Below are positions 35,148-43,479 of a DNA stretch of 64,000 nt, in pieces. Below the pieces are notes generated by a model. It made no database searches, had not been told where the DNA came from, and saw only the letters and a list, made by a program, of their open reading frames with translations. Position 1 is the first letter of the stretch, and each line of letters starts with the position of its first letter. Origin of the DNA: G965267605 sp965267605. GTDB lineage: Bacteria; Bacteroidota; Bacteroidia; Flavobacteriales_E; Vicingaceae. The position numbers and the translations under genes are program-made. The stretch is taken from positions 1,984,001-2,048,000 of the forward strand of contig OZ254088.1 in the NCBI GenBank assembly GCA_965267605.1. The letters run 5' to 3'.

Positions 35148-37253
35148 GTGCGGCACCTCATCCATATCTGCTTCGTGTTGATCTCGATCCCAATGCTGGC
35201 ACAATATGATCCAGCTAAGATTGACAGTATGGAAAAAGTACTGGCTGGAAAACCCAGTGATTCTATCGCATTTGCCACCCATTTTCAAATTGCGATCAGT
35301 TCTTTGTACGCTGACCCACCACTTGCCTTAAAACACAGTCTCGCACTACAGGACATTGACATCAGTAAGATGAACTACAAGCGAGGCGTAGAGAGGAACA
35401 ATGCCATAGCCGCCAGTTATTGGCAACTGGGCGATTTTGATAAATCTGTAACCTTCTTTCAACAAGCGCTAGCAATTGCGGAGGAGAATAAAGACGACAG
35501 ATTGATCGGACAGTGCTCCGGGAATCTTGGTTTGCTTCTCTACGAAACAGGAGATTTCGATGGCGCCATCGACTACCTCTACACCGCCCTTGAAACCGCA
35601 CATAAATCCGGACACCTCGGTGCTGAGCATACAGCTTGTGTAAACATTGCTCTGGTCTTGTATCAGCAAAGCGATTACATAACCGCTATCCAATATTTGA
35701 AACGCTCACTGCGTATCGCCAAGGAACTTGAGGAAATTCCTGACCTGATACACAACAACTTAGCCACCAATTACATGGAGATCGATTCTCTGGATCGGGC
35801 GCTACACCATTTAGCAATCGCTGAGAAATTGTCGCAGTCTACAGGAGACCTGTATACCAGCGGACTGGTGCATTATAACTTCGGTGAGATCTATATACGA
35901 CAGGATAAAATTGATGATGCACTCAAGCATTTCAACAAAGCAAGGCAGATTGGAAAGACTACCTCTAACCCCAACATTCAATCACTGGGAATCAATGGAA
36001 CTGCAGCTTGTTACAATGCCAAGGGAAGGTACAAGGAAGCCCTGGCCTTCGCATATCAGGCCCTGAAGTTCGCCAAGAATGCGGGAGCCATACAAGCAGA
36101 AAGAAACGCTTGGCTAACGCTGTCTGTAGCGCACCGAAGGCTGAAGCAATTTGACGAAGCGCTCAAAGCGATAGACAGGTACGTGGCCATTAAAGATTCT
36201 TTGGAAAGCATGAGAACCGCTCAGAAACTGGCGAAGAAAGGGTCAGAGTTTCAATTGATGGAACAAGACCTCGAGATTCAACGGTTGGAGCATGAAAAGC
36301 AATTGGATAAGATCGTTGAAGAGCGTCAACAGCAAAGAATTTATGGTTTACTCGGTGTGCTTGGACTGTTGATCATCTCCTTCTTCTTGATCCTCAGAAG
36401 TAACAGAGCAAGGAAAAGAGCTATGAATGACCTCGCAGAAGCCCATCGGGAAGTGATAAGTCAGAAAGGGGTTATTGAGGAAAAGAACAAGGACATTACG
36501 GATAGTATTCTATATGCGCGAAACTTGCAATCTGCTATTCTTCCCAGTTATGAGAAGATACAGGCAGAAATACCTAAAAGCACCATTTTTTACCAGCCAA
36601 GGGATATTGTCAGTGGAGATTTCATTTGGGTAGACTCCAGTCCTGAATATGTATACCTTGCCCTTGGAGATTGCACCGGACATGGTGTTCCCGGTGCTAT
36701 GATGAGCGTGCTTTCCAATAATATTCTTTTCAACGCAAGAATGAACCTCGAATCTAATGCTGGCCCGGATACGATCCTGGAGTACGCCAAGATGAGTATG
36801 ACCAAGCGACTTAACTCAATGAACACAGACGCACTTACCATGGATGGGATGGATGTGGCATTGCTCAAATTGAGTAGGGATCGTAAACGACTGGAATATG
36901 CCGGAGCCAATAGCCCGATGTTGCTGATCAGGGATGGAAAGCTTCACAGATATGAACCCAACAAAATGCACATTGGGGCATCCCTGTATGAAGATCAGGT
37001 AAAGCCTTTCATAAGACATGAGGTTGAACTCAAGAAAGGAGATCGGATTTTCCTACATTCGGATGGATATATAGACCAGTTTGGTGGGCCAAAAGGCAAA
37101 AAGTTGAAACGATCGGGATTGGAAGATTTACTTACATCCACATCTAACCTGAGCATCGAAGAGCAGGGGAAGCGCGTAGAGGAATTCTTTACGGAATGGA
37201 AGGACCAGATAATGCAACTGGACGATGTAACAGTAATTGGATTTGAAATCTGA
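35148..37253 (+). CDS. TPR protein with SpoIIE/PP2C-type serine phosphatase domain
   Basis: A 701-residue protein starting at GTG, with a signal peptide (LIHICFVLISIPMLAQ), about seven tetratricopeptide repeats (residues 75-380, for example ASYWQLGDFDKSVTFFQQAL), a coiled coil, a membrane helix (IYGLLGVLGLLIISFFLIL, about 400-418) and a cytoplasmic phosphatase (about 455-701). The metal-site residues are present: GDFIWVD, LALGDCTGHGVPGAMMS and HSDGYIDQFGG, as in RsbU/SpoIIE. It would dephosphorylate a target in response to an extracytoplasmic signal sensed by the TPRs. Next gene overlaps by 1 nt (TGATG). Confidence 0.92.
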   Translation: MRHLIHICFVLISIPMLAQYDPAKIDSMEKVLAGKPSDSIAFATHFQIAISSLYADPPLALKHSLALQDIDISKMNYKRGVERNNAIAASYWQLGDFDKSVTFFQQALAIAEENKDDRLIGQCSGNLGLLLYETGDFDGAIDYLYTALETAHKSGHLGAEHTACVNIALVLYQQSDYITAIQYLKRSLRIAKELEEIPDLIHNNLATNYMEIDSLDRALHHLAIAEKLSQSTGDLYTSGLVHYNFGEIYIRQDKIDDALKHFNKARQIGKTTSNPNIQSLGINGTAACYNAKGRYKEALAFAYQALKFAKNAGAIQAERNAWLTLSVAHRRLKQFDEALKAIDRYVAIKDSLESMRTAQKLAKKGSEFQLMEQDLEIQRLEHEKQLDKIVEERQQQRIYGLLGVLGLLIISFFLILRSNRARKRAMNDLAEAHREVISQKGVIEEKNKDITDSILYARNLQSAILPSYEKIQAEIPKSTIFYQPRDIVSGDFIWVDSSPEYVYLALGDCTGHGVPGAMMSVLSNNILFNARMNLESNAGPDTILEYAKMSMTKRLNSMNTDALTMDGMDVALLKLSRDRKRLEYAGANSPMLLIRDGKLHRYEPNKMHIGASLYEDQVKPFIRHEVELKKGDRIFLHSDGYIDQFGGPKGKKLKRSGLEDLLTSTSNLSIEEQGKRVEEFFTEWKDQIMQLDDVTVIGFEI

Positions 37254-38029
37254 TGGAAGAGCTAATCGTCATAGGTGGGGCCGCCTTACTTACCTCGCTG
37301 CTTACATTTTTCTCCGGTTTCGGGGTTGGAACAATCCTCACTCCAGTATTCATGATCTTCTTTCCATTGGATGCAGCAATTGCACTTACAGGGATCGTGC
37401 ATTTGCTCAACAACATTTTCAAAATCTCCCTGCTAGGCAACAAAGCAAACTGGAAGATCGCTCTGAAATTTGGTCTACCTGCAATCATCGCTGCCTTGGG
37501 TGGTGCTGCGGTATTGGTATACTTCGCTAATGCCAATCCTTTATATACCTACGAACTTTGGGGACATACCTGTGAGGTGAGTACATTCAAGATCATAATA
37601 GCCGTACTGATGTTTGTTTTCGCGTTGTACGATCAGATTCCGTCTCTGCGCGATTCGAAGTTTGCTTCAAACAATATCATTCTGGGTGGAATAATCAGTG
37701 GTTTCTTCGGAGGGCTATCCGGTCATCAAGGAGCACTTAGAAGTGCTTTCCTTATGCGTGTTGGTCTATCAAAGGAGGCATTTCTTGCCACCGGAATTGT
37801 CATTGCCTGTGTGGTGGATGTGGGTAGAATTTCGGTCTATCTCACACGACTGACCAGTGTGAACATTATGGAGAATTTGGATGTTCTCTGTACAGCTATT
37901 GGAGCCGCCTTCGTGGGTGCAGTGGCGGGAAAACTACTGCTGAAGAAAGTGACGTATGGTCTTATTCAATGGACGGTTACTGTAATGTTGATCCTGCTAT
38001 CTGTTCTACTGGGCATTGGATTCATCTGA
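37253..38029 (+). CDS. TauE/SafE-family sulfite/organosulfonate permease
   Basis: A 258-residue protein with about eight membrane helices. The repeated core pattern (FFSGFGVGTILTPVFMIFFPLDAAIALTGIVHLLNN and GGIISGFFGGLSGHQGALRSAFL) is typical of the TSUP family, which moves sulfite, sulfonates or other small anions. It is translationally coupled to the phosphatase gene by a 1-nt overlap, an unusual pairing whose meaning is unclear. Confidence 0.85.
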   Translation: MEELIVIGGAALLTSLLTFFSGFGVGTILTPVFMIFFPLDAAIALTGIVHLLNNIFKISLLGNKANWKIALKFGLPAIIAALGGAAVLVYFANANPLYTYELWGHTCEVSTFKIIIAVLMFVFALYDQIPSLRDSKFASNNIILGGIISGFFGGLSGHQGALRSAFLMRVGLSKEAFLATGIVIACVVDVGRISVYLTRLTSVNIMENLDVLCTAIGAAFVGAVAGKLLLKKVTYGLIQWTVTVMLILLSVLLGIGFI

Positions 38030-38069
38030 TTCCTGCCCAATCACTATCTTCAGCATTCAATTTGACATC

Positions 38070-39278
38070 ATGAGTGAAGCATATATAGTAGATGGTATAA
38101 GAACCCCTATCGGTAATTTCTGTGGTGCATTAAGCACTATTAGAACGGATGACCTCGGTGCACATGCGATCAAAGCGTTGATAGAAAGACATCCTGATCT
38201 TGACCTTGAAAGGATTGATGATGTGATCATGGGTTGCGCAAACCAAGCAGGTGAAGACAACAGAAATGTGGCGCGAATGTCGTTACTCCTTGCTGGTCTT
38301 CCATGGCAAGTGCCAGGTGAAACGGTTAACCGCTTATGCTCATCTGGGATGAGTGCTGCTATTCATGCATACCGGGCCATCAAGACCGGAGAAGGAGACC
38401 TCTTTATATCGGGTGGTGTTGAGAATATGACAAGAGGACCCTGGGTGATCTCTAAAGTATCCAAGCCCTTTGGCAGAGATGCAGAAATGCATGACTCAAG
38501 CTTTGGCTGGAGATTCATCAACCCGAAGATGAAAGAGCTCTACGGGACTGATGGTATGGGGCAAACTGCAGAGAACCTTGTTGATCTGTATGATATCTCC
38601 AGAGAAGATCAGGATAAGTTTGCTTACTGGTCTCAAATGAAAGCAACAGAAGCGCGAAATTCTGGAAGGCTTGGCGAGGAGATCGTTAAAGTAGAAATTC
38701 CGCAACGCAAGAAGGATCCCATCATTTTCGAACACGATGAATTCATCAAGGACAACACAAGCTTAGAGGTGCTGGGAAAACTCCGAACTGCTTTTAGAAA
38801 AGAAGGGGGCAGCGTTACAGCCGGGAATGCTTCTGGCTTAAATGACGGAGCCGGGGCTTTACTAATTGCCTCGGAAGAAGGATTAAAGACACACAACCTG
38901 ACGCCAAAAGCCAGAATTGTAGCTTCCGGTGTGGCTGGCGTTGAACCACGTATCATGGGAATTGGTCCCGTAAAAGCTGCGGAGTTGGCTTTAAAGCGGG
39001 CAGGGCTGACTATGGATGATATGGGCATCATAGAGCTCAATGAAGCGTTTGCTGCGCAAGCGCTTGCGTGTACCCGGCAATGGGGGCTCGCTGACGATGA
39101 TCCAAGAATAAATCCCAATGGTGGAGCCATTGCTATTGGACACCCTTTAGGCATGACGGGTTCACGCATACTGCAAACTGCAGCCATTGAGCTTCATAAG
39201 CAAGACAAGAAGTATGCGCTTGTTTCAATGTGCATTGGCGTTGGTCAGGGTTACGCAACAATTCTAGAGAAGGCATAA
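38070..39278 (+). CDS. paaJ: Acetyl-CoA acyltransferase, 3-oxoadipyl-CoA/3-oxo-5,6-dehydrosuberyl-CoA thiolase-like
   Basis: A 402-residue thiolase from the ATG at 38070 (MSEAYIVDGIRTPIG); the frame is open from 38016, but the extension is not conserved-looking. The nucleophilic Cys lies in NRLCSSGM (about 90), the catalytic His in IAIGHPLGMTG and the second Cys in VSMCIGVGQG. The pattern around FGWRFINPKMKELYGTDGMGQTAEN matches PcaF/PaaJ-type thiolases that release acetyl-CoA (and succinyl-CoA) at the end of the beta-ketoadipate or phenylacetate pathway. The paaY- and paaZ-like genes in this window favour PaaJ. A 10-bp hairpin terminator follows. Confidence 0.88.
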   Translation: MSEAYIVDGIRTPIGNFCGALSTIRTDDLGAHAIKALIERHPDLDLERIDDVIMGCANQAGEDNRNVARMSLLLAGLPWQVPGETVNRLCSSGMSAAIHAYRAIKTGEGDLFISGGVENMTRGPWVISKVSKPFGRDAEMHDSSFGWRFINPKMKELYGTDGMGQTAENLVDLYDISREDQDKFAYWSQMKATEARNSGRLGEEIVKVEIPQRKKDPIIFEHDEFIKDNTSLEVLGKLRTAFRKEGGSVTAGNASGLNDGAGALLIASEEGLKTHNLTPKARIVASGVAGVEPRIMGIGPVKAAELALKRAGLTMDDMGIIELNEAFAAQALACTRQWGLADDDPRINPNGGAIAIGHPLGMTGSRILQTAAIELHKQDKKYALVSMCIGVGQGYATILEKA

Positions 39279-39280
39279 AG

Positions 39281-39303
39281 AAAGGCGGCCAATGGCCGCC
39301 TTT
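39281..39303. terminator. Bidirectional rho-independent terminator
   Basis: AAAGGCGGCC and GGCCGCCTTT form a perfect 10-bp stem with an AAT loop. It lies between the convergent thiolase and collagen-like genes and can stop transcription from both sides. Confidence 0.85.
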
Positions 39304-39325
39304 GCAATTAATTTCTCAACACGAC

Positions 39326-40834
39326 CTATTTCACGGTATAGTGAAACGTACCCTTGAGTGGGTATGTGGTTTGACTGGTTATCACCTGAGGAATCAGCTG
39401 AACAAATGCAGTGTTAGCGGGCACCCGTGCCTCAATCGTACCTGCCGTTTGAACGCCCTCACCTGTTGCGGTTCCTTGAAGATCGGCAATCACCGATGTG
39501 AAATTCGATCCAATCGGTAACGTCAAGGTAAATTGTGTTGGTGCTCCCGATGCCGCTACAGTAATCTGCGCTGTAAAGGAAACGCTTACCACATTGCCCA
39601 CACGCATCCATGTTCCAGCAACATTCGATGCCGATGAATAGTTGGACACATTAGCCAATGTGGGCGTATACGTTCCGGAAGCAAGGGTTGTTGGCGTTTG
39701 CCATGTGGCATTACCGGAAGCGTCTGACGTAAGTACTCTTCCTGTAGCCTGATTGCCGTCCACATACTGCATCGAACCCACAACATCCAGAGATGCAGAA
39801 GGGCTTGTGGTTCCAATTCCTATCTGTGTACCACTATTGAACAACGTACTGCTGGCCACCCATCCGGATCCATTATGACGAAGTGTTTGTCCATTGGTTC
39901 CAGCAACCCCAGGTCCTGTGGGTCCGGTTGGTCCCGTAGCGCCATTGGCACCCGCTGCACCTGTTGGTCCAGCTGGACCGGCTGGGCCAGTGGCTCCATT
40001 CGCTCCTACGGGGCCCGTTGCACCGTTAGCTCCGGCTGGACCGGTAGGACCTGCAACACCTATGGGACCCTGTGGGCCTGTTGGGCCAACTGCACCGGTT
40101 GCTCCGGCTGGACCCGTAGGGCCTGCAACACCTGCGGGACCTGTTGGGCCGGCTGGCCCAGTCGCACCATTAGCACCTGCTGGACCAGTGGGTCCGGTAG
40201 CACCATTAGTACCGTTTGCTCCCGTTGGTCCGGCAGGACCGGCTGGTCCAGTTGCTCCATTTGCGCCTGCAGGACCGGTTGCTCCTGTGGGGCCCTGGTT
40301 ACCTTGTGCACCCGTGGCACCTGTAGCACCTGTGGCTCCGGTTACACCAGAAGGCCCTTGAGGACCAGTCACACCATTAGCACCGGCTGGACCAGTAGGA
40401 CCGGTAGGACCTGTTGGTCCGGCTGGACCGTTTCCTGCGGTCTTCGCATAAAGTGCATAGGGAACAGACACCAACTGACTCGTCCCCATTTGGCTATATG
40501 CAGTTCCACCATTTTCATCCATTTCAACTTCAAGGTAGAATGCATCAGTTCCCCAGGAAATCGAGCTAAATGCCCCACTCACAACTGTTCCTCCTCCAAT
40601 CTGAACCGTGAACAGTCCAAACTGATTCGTAGTTGGATTATGGGTTTCCTGGTAAACCACCGTTCCAGTGGATGTGGTTTGCCTAATGCTTAGCCTAAGT
40701 CCAATAGCCTGGCTATTGAGACTGGCACCTGCACTGTTTCGTGCAATACCTTGGTAATTAACTAGTTCAGGTGCCTGTGCAAATGAAAGTAGACAGGTTA
40801 CCAATCCTAGTGCGAGCGTACATATACGTTTCAT
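39326..40834 (-). CDS. Collagen-like (Gly-X-Y) secreted protein
   Basis: A protein of about 502 residues from the ATG at 40834; the frame is open to 40909, but a terminator hairpin lies just upstream of the preferred start. Signal peptide: ICTLALGLVTCLLSFAQ. Residues about 20-130 form a conserved domain (LVNYQGIARNSAG ... YLEVEMDENGGTAYSQMGTSQLVSVPYALYAK) shared with the neighbouring collagen-like protein. A Gly-X-Y region follows (GPTGPTGPAGANG repeats), then an IGIGTTSPSASLDV element and a beta-rich C-terminal domain (TYTPTLANVSNYSS). Likely a surface fibre. No T9SS sorting domain seen. Confidence 0.85.
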   Translation of the reverse strand: MKRICTLALGLVTCLLSFAQAPELVNYQGIARNSAGASLNSQAIGLRLSIRQTTSTGTVVYQETHNPTTNQFGLFTVQIGGGTVVSGAFSSISWGTDAFYLEVEMDENGGTAYSQMGTSQLVSVPYALYAKTAGNGPAGPTGPTGPTGPAGANGVTGPQGPSGVTGATGATGATGAQGNQGPTGATGPAGANGATGPAGPAGPTGANGTNGATGPTGPAGANGATGPAGPTGPAGVAGPTGPAGATGAVGPTGPQGPIGVAGPTGPAGANGATGPVGANGATGPAGPAGPTGAAGANGATGPTGPTGPGVAGTNGQTLRHNGSGWVASSTLFNSGTQIGIGTTSPSASLDVVGSMQYVDGNQATGRVLTSDASGNATWQTPTTLASGTYTPTLANVSNYSSASNVAGTWMRVGNVVSVSFTAQITVAASGAPTQFTLTLPIGSNFTSVIADLQGTATGEGVQTAGTIEARVPANTAFVQLIPQVITSQTTYPLKGTFHYTVK

Positions 40835-40880
40835 AAGAATAGGTTGTGTATCCAAATTAAGCATTTGATGAACACAAAAA

Positions 40881-40904
40881 AAGGGTGCCCAATCGGACAC
40901 CCTT
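40881..40904 (-). terminator. Rho-independent terminator of the collagen-C1q gene
   Basis: On the minus strand AAGGGTGTCC and GGGCACCCTT form a stem followed by a run of seven T. It ends the transcript of the collagen/C1q gene upstream and separates it from the second collagen-like gene. Confidence 0.85.
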
Positions 40905-40926
40905 CTCAATGTATATAAGGTTAGGT

Positions 40927-42777
40927 TTAGTACACTCTAAAGCCTGAGAACAGGCAGTTCGCTGCACCAGTAGCACCGTTTCCATACAGCGAAGCACCAG
41001 CAGGGCCTTGGAAGTACAGATCTACAAACTGACCTGCCGTCATCTTCAAGACACACGAACCTGTATTGAAGTAATACCTGTTCGAAGGCACATTCTCCTG
41101 ATAAGACAGACGAGCAATCATGGTCGTTCCACCTAATCTCAGATAACATGAATGCGTTCCTGTGGAAGTTGCGCGTGACAACAATCCTAGGTTGAACTGA
41201 TAAACACCTGTTACAGGGGCAACAAATCTTGACGTACCCGTGTTCCATACGTTTCCATCATCGAATCGCTCCTGATCGAAGGTTACCACACCCGCAGATG
41301 TTACCTGGAAATTTGATTTATAAGCTGCAAAACCATCAGATCCTGAGCCACCTGGACCTGCTGGACCAGTAGCACCCGTTGCACCTGCCGGACCCGTTGC
41401 ACCCGCTGGACCTGTCGCACCAGTTGCGCCATTCGCTCCTGCTGGACCTGCTGGTCCCGTGGAACCTGCCGGACCGGTTGCACCGTTAGCACCTGCCGGA
41501 CCCGTTGGACCTGCTGGACCTGTTGGCCCCGGAGGACCTCCTGACGGTCCTGTTGGACCTTGCGGACCAGTCGGACCAGTTACACCTTGTGCTCCTGTTG
41601 GGCCTGCCGGACCAGTTGGACCTGGCACTGTTGAAGCCGCACCTGTTGGGCCTGCTGGACCAGTTGGACCTGCTGGACCTACTGGGCCTGTTGGGCCAGG
41701 AACCGTTGAAGCTGCACCCGTTGGACCTGCTGGTCCTGTTGGTCCTGCTGGACCGGTTGGACCTGGTACCGTTGAAGCTGCTCCCGTTGCGCCAGTTGGA
41801 CCTGCCGGGCCTGTAGCACCTTGTGGACCTGTAGGACCTGGAACTGTTGACGCAGCACCCGTTGGACCGGTTGGTCCTGCTGGACCGGTTGCTCCTTGTG
41901 GTCCTGTTGGACCTGGAACCGTTGAGGCAGCGCCTGTTGGGCCTGTTGGACCCGCTGGACCTTGTGGGCCAGTTGGACCAGGAACTGTTGACGCAGCACC
42001 CGTTGGACCGGTTGGTCCTGCCGGGCCTGTAGCACCTTGTGGACCTGTCGGTCCTGGTACCGTTGAGGCAGCACCTGTTGGACCGGTGGGTCCTGCTGGG
42101 CCTGTTGGACCCTGTGGACCTGTTGGACCTGGAACAGTCGAAGCTGCACCAGTTGGTCCTGTAGGACCAGTCGGGCCGGTAGGACCTGTTGCACCAGTTG
42201 GACCAGGAACGGTAGATGCAGCACCTGTCGGTCCAGTAGCACCTATTGGGCCAGTAGCACCAACTGCACCGGTTGGACCGGTTGGACCTTGTGGGCCACC
42301 TGAAGGACCAGTTGGGCCTGCCGGTCCTGTTGGTCCAGTAGCTCCTGCCGGACCTGTTGGTCCTGGTGTTGAGCTACCTGAGTTCTTTGCATATAGCGCA
42401 TAAGGAACTGAAACAAGTTGGCTGGTACCCATATCTGAATATGCTGTACCTCCATTCTCATCCATCTCAACTTGTAACCAATGACTGGTTGTTCCCCAGG
42501 CTATTCCCGCCATTGTACCCTGTACCGGAGTACCTGCTCCAATCTGTACTGTAAACAGTCCAAATTGATTGGTCGTTGGCGTATGTGTTTCCTGATACAC
42601 AATCGCACCGTTGGCTGAATCCGCGTGTACCGTAAGCTGTAAACCTATGGCCTGCGCGTTCAGTGCGTTTCCTAGTGCATCTCGTGCTATACCTTGGTAA
42701 TTGATCAAGTCTGGTGCCTGAGCCATCAACCCTGCACCAACCATCAATCCAAGAAATCCGAGTAGTAACTTCTTCAT
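40927..42777 (-). CDS. Collagen-like protein with C-terminal C1q-like domain
   Basis: A 616-residue secreted protein. Signal peptide LLLGFLGLMVGAGLMAQ; N-terminal domain (about 20-133, LINYQGIARDALG ... VPYALYAK) shared with the neighbour; Gly-X-Y region about 137-480 with nine copies of GAASTVPGPTGP, each introducing a four-residue break in the triplet register; C-terminal domain (about 482-616) with C1q features: YKSNFQVTSAGVVTFDQ, FVAPVTGVYQFNLGL, YLRLGG and a final FSGFRVY. The architecture is that of eukaryotic C1q/TNF collagen proteins and suggests trimeric fibres with globular binding heads. Twenty nt separate it from the upstream T9SS gene. Confidence 0.88.
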   Translation of the reverse strand: MKKLLLGFLGLMVGAGLMAQAPDLINYQGIARDALGNALNAQAIGLQLTVHADSANGAIVYQETHTPTTNQFGLFTVQIGAGTPVQGTMAGIAWGTTSHWLQVEMDENGGTAYSDMGTSQLVSVPYALYAKNSGSSTPGPTGPAGATGPTGPAGPTGPSGGPQGPTGPTGAVGATGPIGATGPTGAASTVPGPTGATGPTGPTGPTGPTGAASTVPGPTGPQGPTGPAGPTGPTGAASTVPGPTGPQGATGPAGPTGPTGAASTVPGPTGPQGPAGPTGPTGAASTVPGPTGPQGATGPAGPTGPTGAASTVPGPTGPQGATGPAGPTGATGAASTVPGPTGPAGPTGPAGPTGAASTVPGPTGPVGPAGPTGPAGPTGAASTVPGPTGPAGPTGAQGVTGPTGPQGPTGPSGGPPGPTGPAGPTGPAGANGATGPAGSTGPAGPAGANGATGATGPAGATGPAGATGATGPAGPGGSGSDGFAAYKSNFQVTSAGVVTFDQERFDDGNVWNTGTSRFVAPVTGVYQFNLGLLSRATSTGTHSCYLRLGGTTMIARLSYQENVPSNRYYFNTGSCVLKMTAGQFVDLYFQGPAGASLYGNGATGAANCLFSGFRVY

Positions 42778-42797
42778 AGTAAATCGTGGAATTTCTA

Positions 42798-43286
42798 CTA
42801 CTTCATTTTCTGAAGCTTGTAGCTGGCTGTATGTTTATTGTCTTTACTGATCAACTTTAGAACGTAGCTGCCTGCAGCCCACTCCTGTACATTGATCTGC
42901 TTCTGAGAGTCGTTCTCCTTGTAGGTACTCTTGTGTACCTGCTTTCCCTGAACATCAAAGATCATTACTTCGAAATTCTGACTGTGATCTTCCAAACGGA
43001 TGTTCAACTGATCGAACGTAGGGTTAGGGAATACATTCACCTTGATCTTCCCGGCACCATTGTCCGCTATACCTACACCAGAACTCTCTGGTTGATGAAA
43101 ACCCTGGGTAATCATGCTGTTGGTAGCAGTAACAGTTTCTATCATCACCTCACCTGCTGTGAAGCTTAACTGAGCACCAGTACTTGTGTAGTGTGCTCCT
43201 GTTGAACCAACAACCTGTGGCTCGATGGACTGAGCGTTAAGTCCAAAGCACAAGCCTAATGCCAAAATGGTAATAAAATACTTCAT
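42798..43286 (-). CDS. Small secreted protein with T9SS sorting domain
   Basis: A 162-residue protein with a signal peptide (FITILALGLCFGLNAQS), a short N-terminal region (AQLSFTAGEVMIETVTATNSMITQGFHQPE) typical of Bacteroidota surface proteins, and a type A sorting domain (NVFPNPTFDQLNIRLEDH ... GSYVLKLISKDNK). It heads the collagen-C1q transcript, so the two may be co-secreted or assemble together. Without a large cargo domain it is almost only a sorting module. Confidence 0.85.
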   Translation of the reverse strand: MKYFITILALGLCFGLNAQSIEPQVVGSTGAHYTSTGAQLSFTAGEVMIETVTATNSMITQGFHQPESSGVGIADNGAGKIKVNVFPNPTFDQLNIRLEDHSQNFEVMIFDVQGKQVHKSTYKENDSQKQINVQEWAAGSYVLKLISKDNKHTASYKLQKMK

Positions 43287-43435
43287 GATAATGCGCGCGT
43301 GAATTACATATACAAGTAACGATTCTTTATTCTGATAATCAATACTTTGTAGATTAATTGATCTTACTTACGGATTAACCGGCAAAATGATTCGATAAAC
43401 CATAAAAACTTATTGACCAAATACACACAAAATGA

Positions 43436-43460
43436 AAAAGGCACCTGTGAGGTGCCTTTT
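43436..43460 (-). terminator. Rho-independent terminator
   Basis: AAAAGGCACC and GGTGCCTTTT form a perfect 10-bp stem with a TGTGA loop just downstream of the minus-strand T9SS gene at 43480-44643. T-rich flanks on both sides allow either direction. Confidence 0.85.
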
Positions 43461-43479
43461 CTGGTGCCTTACTTTCAGG

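Noticed and set aside
38633..39187. Minus-strand ORF of 184 codons opposite the thiolase gene
   Set aside because: The thiolase frame has catalytic motifs across the whole span; the antisense frame has none.
40369..40578. Minus-strand ORF of 69 codons in another frame of the collagen-like gene
   Set aside because: Shadow frame of the conserved N-terminal domain region, no independent start signal.
40000..42300. Regular short repeats that could be taken for a CRISPR array or tandem repeat DNA
   Set aside because: The periodicity is 9 nt within an open reading frame coding Gly-X-Y; there are no spacers and no cas genes.
41459..42403. Plus-strand ORF of 314 codons encoding Gly-Pro repeats opposite the collagen-like gene
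   Set aside because: The codon repeat of Gly-Pro-Thr reads as Gly-Pro-Val on the complementary strand, so stops are absent by composition. No signal peptide or promoter is seen; same for 39894-40361.
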